Shown here: in pieces, positions 1 through 6,056 of the stretch
Numbering within the stretch: position 1 is the stretch's first letter
How the letters are laid out: the number at the start of each line of letters is the position of its first letter
Origin: Rhodospirillaceae bacterium
GTDB lineage: Bacteria > Pseudomonadota > Alphaproteobacteria > Rhodospirillales > 2-02-FULL-58-16
DNA length: 14,052 nt
Assembly (NCBI GenBank): GCA_030623425.1
Contig: JAUXMA010000010.1
Location: 1-14,052 of the forward strand
Direction: 5' to 3'
Translations under genes and position numbers: made by a program
Notes under the pieces: model-generated
What the model saw: only the letters and a program-made list of their open reading frames with translations
Database searches by the model: none
Told to the model about the DNA's origin: nothing

Positions 1-2
1 CC

Positions 3-110
3 AAGATTGAAACGATGGCGAAAAAAGTCCACGTCCTTTTCGCCGACTTGATCGAAAACCCCGCCAGAGAGTTGATGGCGAAACAAAAAACGGGAGGGCA
101 AAATGAGTGA
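3..110 (+). CDS. C-terminal tail of an unidentified protein (5' end outside window)
   Basis: An open frame enters from the left edge and runs 35 codons to a TGA at 108-110. The tail is basic and helical-looking, containing VHVLFADLIENPARELMAKQ and ending GGQNE. Its stop overlaps the fliL start by 8 bases (ATGAGTGA, 103-110), an arrangement typical of translationally coupled genes in one operon. It is therefore probably another flagellar gene, but the visible part is too short for me to recognise a family. The alternative is a chance open frame; the overlap with a good fliL start and the coding-like composition argue against this. Confidence 0.5.
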   Translation, partial: KIETMAKKVHVLFADLIENPARELMAKQKTGGQNE

Positions 111-642
111 CGACCTGGACGATGACGATGAGTCGGAAGAAGAGGAAGAAGAGGAAGAAGATATCGAGGACGGGGAGAAAGAACCGTTCGCTGGCGGCGG
201 CAAAAAGCTGATCATAATCGGCGCCGCGGCCGCTCTTCTTATTCTCGGCGGTGGTGCGGCGGTTTTTTTCACCGGCCTTCTGGATTCCCTGCTCGGCGAG
301 GAAAAGGATTCCGTCGCCGAGCAGCCTCCTCCTCCCGAACCGCCCATATTAATTGAGTTTCCCAAAATCATGGTCGACCTGAAAACGGGGCGCTGCCGGG
401 CGCCTTTCATCAAACTCAAGTTGAGAGCCCAACTGTCCAAAAGCCATGAAGCCCGTTTCAATGAGGTGCAGCCTATGGTCATGGACGCGTTCCAGACTTG
501 GCTACGCGACCATGAGCGTAGCGAATTGGTCGGAAGGAAAGGAACCGAAATGATGCGCCTCAAACTTTTTGCCATTCTCAACAACGCGCTGGCGCCGGCC
601 AAGGCGGAGGCTATTTATTTCCGGGAGATTTTGTTGCAGTAA
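103..642 (+). CDS. fliL: Flagellar basal body-associated protein FliL
   Basis: FliL is a single-pass inner-membrane protein that surrounds the flagellar stator units and supports torque generation. The 179-residue protein has a very acidic cytoplasmic N-terminus (residues 2-27, almost all Asp/Glu), a basic KK pair, one membrane segment at about 36-60, a short proline-rich linker (about 75-81) and a periplasmic domain to the end. The C-terminus YFREILLQ matches the conserved end of the family, and the length is normal. The ATG at 103 has a strong Shine-Dalgarno (GGGAGG, 92-97). It overlaps the preceding gene by 8 bases, so it is probably inside an operon. fliM, which often follows fliL in this class, is absent: the next gene downstream is prfB on the opposite strand, only 26 bases away. 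The acidic run is encoded by GAA/GAG repeats. Confidence 0.93.
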   Translation: MSDDLDDDDESEEEEEEEEDIEDGEKEPFAGGGKKLIIIGAAAALLILGGGAAVFFTGLLDSLLGEEKDSVAEQPPPPEPPILIEFPKIMVDLKTGRCRAPFIKLKLRAQLSKSHEARFNEVQPMVMDAFQTWLRDHERSELVGRKGTEMMRLKLFAILNNALAPAKAEAIYFREILLQ

Positions 643-668
643 AAGGACGCCGCCTGTTGATCTTGCCG

Positions 669-1779
669 CTATTCCCCGCTTTCCTTGAGCTTGGCGGCCA
701 GGGCGGCGGCCATGAAATCGTCGAGGTCGCCATCGAGAACGGCCTGGATGTTGCTGGTTTCCACCTCTGTTCGCAGATCCTTGACCATTTGATACGGTTG
801 CAGGACGTATGAACGGATCTGGTGGCCCCAGCCGATCTCGGTTTTGGCCTCGCGCTTGGCCTTGGCTTCCTCCTCGCGTTTGTGCAGCTCGCGTTCGTAC
901 AGCCTAGCCTTCAACATCGACATGGCGGTGGCGCGGTTCTTGTGTTGCGAGCGGTCGTTCTGGCACTGCACGACGATACCGGTGGGAAGATGGGTCAGGC
1001 GGATGGCGCTGTCGGTCTTGTTGACATGCTGGCCGCCGGCGCCCGACGCCCGATAGGTGTCGACGCGCAGATCCTTGTCCCGAATCTCGATCTCGATGGC
1101 GTCATCGACCACCGGATAGACCCAGACCGAGGCGAAACTGGTGTGCCGCCGGGAGCTGGAGTCGAAAGGCGAGATGCGAACCAGCCTATGTACGCCGCTT
1201 TCGGTATTCAGCCAGCCATAGGCGTTATCGCCCCGCACCTTGATCGTCGCCGATTTCAGGCCGGCTTCCTCGCCGCCGCTTTCTTCCAGCCATTCGACCT
1301 TATAGCCGTGCGAGTCGGCCCAGCGGACGTACATGCGCAAAAGCATCTCCGCCCAGTCCTGAGCCTCGGTGCCGCCGGCGCCGGCGTGAACTTCCAGGTA
1401 ACAGTCGTTGGCGTCGGCCTCGCCCGACAGCAAGGCCCGAAGTTCCTCCTTGGCGGCGCGCCCCCTCAGCGTCTTCAGAGCCGCCTCGGCCTCGGCGATA
1501 ATATCCCCGTCGCCTTCCGCCAAGCCCAGTTCGATCAGCTCGACATTGTCGGCAAGCTCGCGTTCCAGCCTATCTATGGCTTTCAGACCGTTTTCCAGAC
1601 GCGAGCGTTCGCGCATCAATGTTTGCGCTTTCGCCGGGTCTTTCCAAAACTCCGAATCTTCGGCCCTGGCGTTCAATTCCTCCAGCCGGCCGAGGGTGGA
1701 TTCGTAGTCAAAGATGCCTCCTCAGCAGCTTCAACGACTGCTCGATTTCTTCCGTCAGGACTTCGATTTCGGCACGCAT
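669..1779 (-). CDS. prfB: Peptide chain release factor 2 (RF2), expressed by +1 programmed frameshift
   Basis: RF2 recognises UGA and UAA stop codons and triggers peptide release on the ribosome. The gene is read in two frames. The first 23 codons start at ATG 1779 (Shine-Dalgarno GGAGGA, 1790-1785) and end with CTT at 1713-1711, directly followed by an in-frame TGA (1710-1708). A +1 slip makes the ribosome continue with GAC in the main frame, which ends at TAG 671-669. The joined product is about 369 residues, close to the E. coli length. The stop-codon-reading tripeptide SPF lies near residues 203-205 and the peptidyl-hydrolysis motif GGQ near 248-250, both nearly where they are in E. coli RF2. 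Starting the gene at the TTG at 1676 in the main frame would miss the conserved N-terminal part. It lies 120 bases downstream of mrcA on the same strand. Confidence 0.97.
1708..1722 (-). promoter_or_regulatory. prfB: prfB programmed +1 frameshift site
   Basis: Read on the minus strand the site is AGGAGG CAT CTT TGA C. It has a perfect internal Shine-Dalgarno-like sequence (1722-1717), one codon of spacing, the slippery CTT (1713-1711) and an in-frame UGA followed by C (1710-1708 then 1707). This is the same layout as the E. coli site (AGGGGG UAU CUU UGA C). When RF2 is scarce the UGA is read slowly, the ribosome slips +1 and more RF2 is made. The spacing and slippery codon are visible directly; the feedback mechanism is established knowledge for this gene. 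Confidence 0.96.
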
Positions 1780-1832
1780 TCGGTTCCTCCGTCCGCATTC
1801 CAGGAAGTCTTTAACCACAAAGGCGCCCCGAC

Positions 1833-1854
1833 AAAAAGGCCAAGATCAGCCTTT
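1833..1854 (-). terminator. Possible Rho-independent terminator after mrcA
   Basis: On the minus strand, AAAGGC (1854-1849), an 8-nt loop, then GCCTTT (1840-1835) running into a short T-tract of five Ts (1837-1833). The stem is only 6 bp with two or three A-T pairs at its base, so it would be a weak terminator. It lies between the mrcA stop and the prfB start and could separate or tune the two transcripts. A second short GC hairpin, GCCGG-CCAG-CCGGC, sits nearer the mrcA stop at about 1878-1891 without a T-tract. Confidence 0.4.
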
Positions 1855-1899
1855 ACCTGGCCCGCCGTTCGCACTTTGCCGGCCAGCCGGCGAATTCTT

Positions 1900-4317
1900 T
1901 CAGTACAGGCCGCCGGTGCCGGTGGCGGGGGTTTCGCTTACGGTCGTGGTATAGCCTTCCAGGACCTCGCTCTGTTCCGCCGGCACGGTGCCGGGCTTGA
2001 AAGCCTCCAGGATGATGTTGCGGTCCCCCGCCCTTGCCGGCCGGCCGGTGGTTCCGTTCACTCGCACCAGACGAATGCCCGGCGGGATGCGGAAGGGGAT
2101 GGTGGGCCGTCCTTGCAAGGCCTTGGCCATGAAATCGCGGAAAATGGGAGCGGCGACGGTGGCGCCTTGCTCTTTGCGGCCAAGCGTGCGCGGCTCGTCA
2201 AAGCCGGCGAACACCCCCACCGCCAAGTCCGGTGAAAAGCCGATGAACCATGTATCGACGCTGTCATTGGTGGTGCCGGTCTTGCCGGCCAGCGGTTTGC
2301 CGACCGCCTTGACCCGTTTGCCGGTGCCGCGTTGGACCGCGCCGTGGAGCATGGAAACCGCCTGATAGGCGCTCAGGGGATTGGTGACCGCTTGGCGGTG
2401 CTCGGGAATGACCGGCACCGGCTGGTTAGTCCAAAAAGTGGCGCGGCAAGCGGCGCAGCCGCGGTTGTCGTGACGGAACACGGTGCGGCCGTGGCGGTCC
2501 TGGATGCGGTCGATCAGGGTCGGGGTGATCCGTTTTCCGCCGTTGACGAGCATGGCGTACGCGGTGGTGAGCTTGAGAAGAGTCGTCTCCGCGGCGCCCA
2601 ATGACGAGACGAGCCGGCGCGGCAACGTCGCGACGATGCCGAATCGTTCGGCAAATTCGGCCACCTTGTCCATGCCGATGGTTTGCGCCAAGCGCACGGT
2701 CATCAGATTGCGCGATTTCTCGACGCCTAATCGCATGGTGCTGGGACCGTAAAAATTTTTGGTGTAGTTGGAGGGACGCCATTTCGGCAATCCAGGTCCC
2801 TGGTCGATGACAAAAGGAGCGTCCAGGATCAAAGTCGAGGGCGAAAAACCGCTATCCAGCGCCGCCAGATAGACGAAAGGCTTGAACGCCGAACCCGGTT
2901 GCCGCATGGCCTGGGTGACCCGGTTGAACTGACTTTTGGCGTATTCATAGCCGCCGGTCATGGCCAAAACCCGTCCCGTATGGGGATCCAACGCCACCAG
3001 AGCCCCTTCGATCTCGGGGATCTGCCGCAAGCCGAAAGTATTTTCCGGATAGATTTCGTTTTTGGCATTGACGGTGACTGGCTCGACGGCGATCACGGCG
3101 TCCAGGGCCAAAACGTCGGCCGCTCCCAGCACCGGCGGACCCAATTCCTGGTTCTCCATCCAAGGTTGCGCCCATTTCATCTCGGCCAGGGGAACGCGGC
3201 CGTGGCTGGCGTCGCGAAAGCCGATGTCGGCGCCGGCCTGGTCGACGCCCAAGACCACCGCCAGCCGCCAGCCGCCGAGGCCCAGGGGCGGTTCCACTTC
3301 GGCCAGCCTGGCGCGCCAATCGGCACCCATCTCCATGCTGGCGAGGGGTCCGCGCCAGCCGTGGCGGCGGTCGTAGGTCTCGAGCCCTTGGCGCAGGACC
3401 GTATCGGCGATCTCCTGGAGCCTGGGATCGAGTGTCGTACGCACCAAAAGACCGCCTTTGTACAACTGACGTTCGCCGTAGCGTTCGGCCAGTTCGCGGC
3501 GGACTTCCTCGGCGAAATATTCGGCCTGGATGAACTCTGTCTCGGCCATCTGGCGCACTTCCAGCCTCGCGGCTCGGGCCATTTCCGCCTCGTCGGCGGT
3601 TATGAGGCCGGCCATCAACATGCGCCCGATGACCCAGTCGCGGCGCTCCTTGGCGGCGGCGGGATACTTGAGAGGATGATAATTATTGGGAGCCTTGGGC
3701 AGGGCGGCGAGATAGGCGGCCTCGGCGACGGTCAGTTCGTCCAAGGGCTTGTTGAAATAATTCAACGCCGCCGCCGCCACGCCGTAGGAACCGAAGCCCA
3801 AATAAATCTCGTTCAGATAAAGCTCTAAAATCCGATCCTTGTTGAAAGCGCGCTCCATGCGGAAGGCAAGGATCGCCTCCTTGATTTTGCGCTCCCAGGA
3901 CACTTCATTGCTGAGCAGGAAATTCTTCGCCACCTGCTGGGTGATGGTGGAAGCGCCGACGAGACGGCGGTCTTTTCCCAAGTTTCTGACGTTGGTCAGC
4001 ATGGCGCGGGCGACGCTCGGCAAATCGACGCCGGGGTGGGTGTAAAAGTTCCTGTCCTCGGCCGAGAGAAAGGCCCGCACAACCAGCTTCGGTATCGCCT
4101 TGATGGGCACGAAAACTCGCTTCTCGACGGCGTATTCGGCCAATAGCCGTCCGTCGCCGGCATAGACCCGGGTCATCACCGGCGGCTCATAGTCGGCGAG
4201 CTGGCGATAGTCGGGCAAGGCGCGCCCGAAATGATAGAACACGAACAGCACCCCTCCCGCGCCCAGGATGGCCAATATTAAAACTGATCCCAACAGGCTG
4301 AGGATGGCCTTGATCAT
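1900..4317 (-). CDS. mrcA: Penicillin-binding protein 1A, bifunctional transglycosylase/transpeptidase
   Basis: Class A PBP that polymerises lipid II into glycan strands and cross-links the peptides, acting in the periplasm. The 805-residue protein has an N-terminal membrane anchor (about 5-28). The GT51 transglycosylase domain follows, with the catalytic glutamate in EDRNF (E87) and GASTITQQ at 121-128. A linker with an OB-like insertion (about 310-420) precedes the transpeptidase domain: SAFK with nucleophile S476 and K479, SRN at 535-537, KTGT at 679-682. A CAAC pair (621-624) lies between SRN and KTG. Length and order fit the proteobacterial PBP1A family. The ATG at 4317 has a modest Shine-Dalgarno (GGTGA). 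It lies about 110 bases downstream of the amidase gene on the same strand and has its own candidate promoter, so coregulation is likely but not obligatory. Confidence 0.95.
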   Translation of the reverse strand: MIKAILSLLGSVLILAILGAGGVLFVFYHFGRALPDYRQLADYEPPVMTRVYAGDGRLLAEYAVEKRVFVPIKAIPKLVVRAFLSAEDRNFYTHPGVDLPSVARAMLTNVRNLGKDRRLVGASTITQQVAKNFLLSNEVSWERKIKEAILAFRMERAFNKDRILELYLNEIYLGFGSYGVAAAALNYFNKPLDELTVAEAAYLAALPKAPNNYHPLKYPAAAKERRDWVIGRMLMAGLITADEAEMARAARLEVRQMAETEFIQAEYFAEEVRRELAERYGERQLYKGGLLVRTTLDPRLQEIADTVLRQGLETYDRRHGWRGPLASMEMGADWRARLAEVEPPLGLGGWRLAVVLGVDQAGADIGFRDASHGRVPLAEMKWAQPWMENQELGPPVLGAADVLALDAVIAVEPVTVNAKNEIYPENTFGLRQIPEIEGALVALDPHTGRVLAMTGGYEYAKSQFNRVTQAMRQPGSAFKPFVYLAALDSGFSPSTLILDAPFVIDQGPGLPKWRPSNYTKNFYGPSTMRLGVEKSRNLMTVRLAQTIGMDKVAEFAERFGIVATLPRRLVSSLGAAETTLLKLTTAYAMLVNGGKRITPTLIDRIQDRHGRTVFRHDNRGCAACRATFWTNQPVPVIPEHRQAVTNPLSAYQAVSMLHGAVQRGTGKRVKAVGKPLAGKTGTTNDSVDTWFIGFSPDLAVGVFAGFDEPRTLGRKEQGATVAAPIFRDFMAKALQGRPTIPFRIPPGIRLVRVNGTTGRPARAGDRNIILEAFKPGTVPAEQSEVLEGYTTTVSETPATGTGGLY

Positions 4318-4353
4318 GGTTTCACCAAGCCGGAAAAACTGCGGAAAGAGGGT

Positions 4354-4382
4354 ACTATAACCAACCTGACCGGATGTTTCAG
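4354..4382 (-). promoter_or_regulatory. Candidate sigma70-type promoter for mrcA
   Basis: Minus strand: -35 CTGAAA (4382-4377), 17-nt spacer, -10 TATAGT (4359-4354; 5 of 6 match to TATAAT). The predicted transcript would start about 30 bases upstream of the mrcA ATG. Based only on matching and spacing. Confidence 0.45.
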
Positions 4383-4427
4383 TTAGCGTGAAAATATGGC
4401 CGACTTATGACGGCGAGAAGAAACGGG

Positions 4428-5654
4428 TTATTTCCTGTAGGCCTCTTCGATTTGGGCAAAATAGCCTTCGATGGCGCGCCCGATCGACGAGGCCAATTTT
4501 GCGCGATAGCTTTTGCTTCTCAGCGCCCGTTCGTCCTGGCGATTGGACAGGAAACCCACTTCGATCAGGACGGAAGGCACATCGACCGCCTTGAGCACGG
4601 CGAAACCGGCGAACCGGTGACTGTTTCGCAGAATCCGGGTTCGACGCTTCAATTCCCCGACCAGCAGCGAGGCGAAACGAACAGACTGATTCATGGTTTC
4701 GCGCTGGGCCAGATCGATGAGGATGTTGGTAACCTCGGGTGATTCGTTGTTGAGATCGATTCCGGCGATGAGGTCGGCCTTGTTTTCCTGTTCGGCCAAC
4801 TCCGCCGCTTCCTTGTCCGAGGCCTTTTCGGAAAGGGTATAGACGGAAAGACCGCGTATGTTTTTGTTCTTGATGGAATTGGCGTGAATAGACATGAACA
4901 AGTCGGCGCCGGCATCGCGGGCGATGGCGACGCGATCGCGCAAGCGGATGAAAATATCGCGTTTGCGTGTCAAAACCACACGGAAACTGCCGCCGCGTTC
5001 CAAACGATTCTTGATTTCACGGGCCACGGCCAAGGTGATGTGCTTCTCGTACATGCCGTTGGCGCCAATGGTGCCGGGGTCGACACCGCCATGGCCGGGA
5101 TCGATGGCGACGACCCATTCCCTTCGACGTTTCCGGGCCATGGGCTTGCGCAAAGGTGGCGAAAACCGAGGCAGCGAGGCTTGCCACAGTCCCGTTGCCG
5201 GCGAATTTCCTTGCTTAAACTCGCCACCGGTTTCGACCAGGTCGACCACCAATCGGTATCCATAACCGGCCGACGGCGCCACCAAAAAGGCCCTGGCAAT
5301 CGCCGCCGGTCCATTGACATCCAGAACCACGCGGGAAGTTCCCGGCTTGAACAAGCCGTAACGGAGTGTTTTCAACAACCCTGTCCGGCTTGGCAAAGGC
5401 CGCCCCGGAAGGCGCCATCCCACCTCCGGCAGATCGATGACGACACGCTCGGGATCGGACAAGGTGAAAACATTGAACGCAACCCGATTGGTCAAATCGA
5501 AGACGCACCGGGTCGTAGCGCCATGCTCGCCAACCCGCACATCCGTGACGACGGCTTCGGCGGCGGCGGCGGCGGGATGCGGGGCGGCGGCGAAAATAAG
5601 CGCCGCCGGCAAGACAAGAAAAAGCAGACGAAAAAACGAAACAAACCGCGGCAT
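4428..5654 (-). CDS. N-acetylmuramoyl-L-alanine amidase, AmiC type (AMIN + Amidase_3)
   Basis: Periplasmic zinc amidase that cuts the bond between MurNAc and the stem peptide, used to split daughter cells. From the ATG at 5654 the protein has 408 residues: a signal peptide (about 1-31, ending in an alanine-rich AAAAA stretch), an AMIN peptidoglycan-targeting domain (about 34-140), a basic linker (about 165-178) and the Amidase_3 domain. Zinc ligands are visible as H188 in DPGHGG, E203 in YEKH and H257 in SIHAN; the catalytic glutamate is E365 in LIEVGF. Residues about 278-324 form the extra helix region that in AmiB/AmiC blocks the active site until an EnvC/NlpD-type activator binds. I chose 5654 over the TTG at 5762 because the later start gives a clean signal peptide and a candidate promoter lies between the two. 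Usually called amiC or amiA in databases. Confidence 0.93.
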   Translation of the reverse strand: MPRFVSFFRLLFLVLPAALIFAAAPHPAAAAAEAVVTDVRVGEHGATTRCVFDLTNRVAFNVFTLSDPERVVIDLPEVGWRLPGRPLPSRTGLLKTLRYGLFKPGTSRVVLDVNGPAAIARAFLVAPSAGYGYRLVVDLVETGGEFKQGNSPATGLWQASLPRFSPPLRKPMARKRRREWVVAIDPGHGGVDPGTIGANGMYEKHITLAVAREIKNRLERGGSFRVVLTRKRDIFIRLRDRVAIARDAGADLFMSIHANSIKNKNIRGLSVYTLSEKASDKEAAELAEQENKADLIAGIDLNNESPEVTNILIDLAQRETMNQSVRFASLLVGELKRRTRILRNSHRFAGFAVLKAVDVPSVLIEVGFLSNRQDERALRSKSYRAKLASSIGRAIEGYFAQIEEAYRK

Positions 5655-5678
5655 AAAGCGTTTTCCCGCTGTAAGGCC

Positions 5679-5707
5679 TTTTAAATATATCGCCAAATAA
5701 TTGTCAA
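5679..5707 (-). promoter_or_regulatory. Candidate sigma70-type promoter for the amidase gene
   Basis: Minus strand: a perfect -35 TTGACA (5707-5702), 17-nt spacer, and an A/T-rich -10 TTAAAA (5684-5679; 3 of 6 match). The transcript would begin near 5672, downstream of the TTG at 5762 and about 18 bases upstream of the ATG at 5654. This supports the later start. Confidence 0.5.
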
Positions 5708-5767
5708 ACGGCCTTGCTGTTAACCTAAACGGGCTTATATTCCACAGAGGCAAAAGCAACAAGACGA

Positions 5768-5796
5768 TTGTCGAACTTAATTCCTACCGTTATGTT
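5768..5796 (+). promoter_or_regulatory. Candidate sigma70-type promoter for rne
   Basis: Plus strand: -35 TTGTCG (5768-5773), 17-nt spacer, -10 TATGTT (5791-5796). The predicted start near 5803 is the first base of a 7-bp stem, which would give rne a long leader of about 254 nt. Confidence 0.45.
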
Positions 5797-5802
5797 AACA
5801 GA

Positions 5803-5839
5803 GCGGCTGTCCACATCCCTTGGAAACGTCTTCAGCCGC
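5803..5839 (+). promoter_or_regulatory. Candidate rne leader hairpin 1
   Basis: GCGGCTG (5803-5809) pairs perfectly with CAGCCGC (5833-5839) across a 23-nt loop. It begins at the predicted transcript 5' end and is followed about 9 nt later by TTTTTT, so it could shield the 5' end or act in attenuation. Seen as sequence complementarity only. Confidence 0.35.
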
Positions 5840-5905
5840 GATTGATTGATTTTTTAGGATTTCTCAATGCCGGATAGAGCAGCGCGAACGACTCCCGTTC
5901 AAATT

Positions 5906-5925
5906 CTGACCAGGAAAATGGTCAG
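5906..5925 (+). promoter_or_regulatory. Candidate rne leader hairpin 2
   Basis: Perfect 7-bp inverted repeat, CTGACCA (5906-5912), loop GGAAAA, TGGTCAG (5919-5925). A compact, stable stem-loop in the rne leader. Its position recalls the leader hairpins through which RNase E controls its own mRNA in E. coli, although the sequences are not related as far as I can see. Confidence 0.4.
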
Positions 5926-6056
5926 AGGGTATTTCGCAGGCGCCTCCGGCTGCATACGAACACAAAAATTATGCACCTCTCGGTCCCGTCCTCGCGCCCT
6001 CCGCACTCTAGGGCCAGGTTTACGGATGGCTGTGGTGCCATGGAGTCAACAAGTTA

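Larger units (their letters stand above)
5655..6056. other. Divergent intergenic region between the amidase gene and rne, with rne leader
   Basis: About 400 bases without a supported gene. It holds the minus-strand amidase promoter, a plus-strand rne promoter about 260 bases before the rne ATG, and a predicted rne leader of about 250 nt containing three candidate hairpins (5803-5839, 5906-5925, 6026-6041). A short open frame 5971-6057 (28 codons) ends in TAATG, its stop overlapping the rne start, but it has no ribosome-binding site. I saw no tRNA, repeat array or mobile element here. Confidence 0.6.

Noticed and set aside
822..1814. Long plus-strand open frame opposite prfB
   Set aside because: It lies antisense to the well-supported RF2 coding sequence; its protein has no recognisable family and reflects GC-rich codon bias of the real gene.
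2899..3828. 309-codon plus-strand open frame opposite mrcA
   Set aside because: Antisense shadow of PBP1A, with no domain and no ribosome-binding context.
5654..5762. Upstream TTG start for the amidase at 5762
   Set aside because: It would place 36 extra residues before the signal peptide and begins upstream of the likely promoter.
5738..5815. DnaA-box-like sequences (TATTCCACA, CTGTCCACA) in the amidase-rne gap
   Set aside because: Each differs from TTATCCACA at two positions and there is no cluster or AT-rich unwinding element, so no origin is supported.
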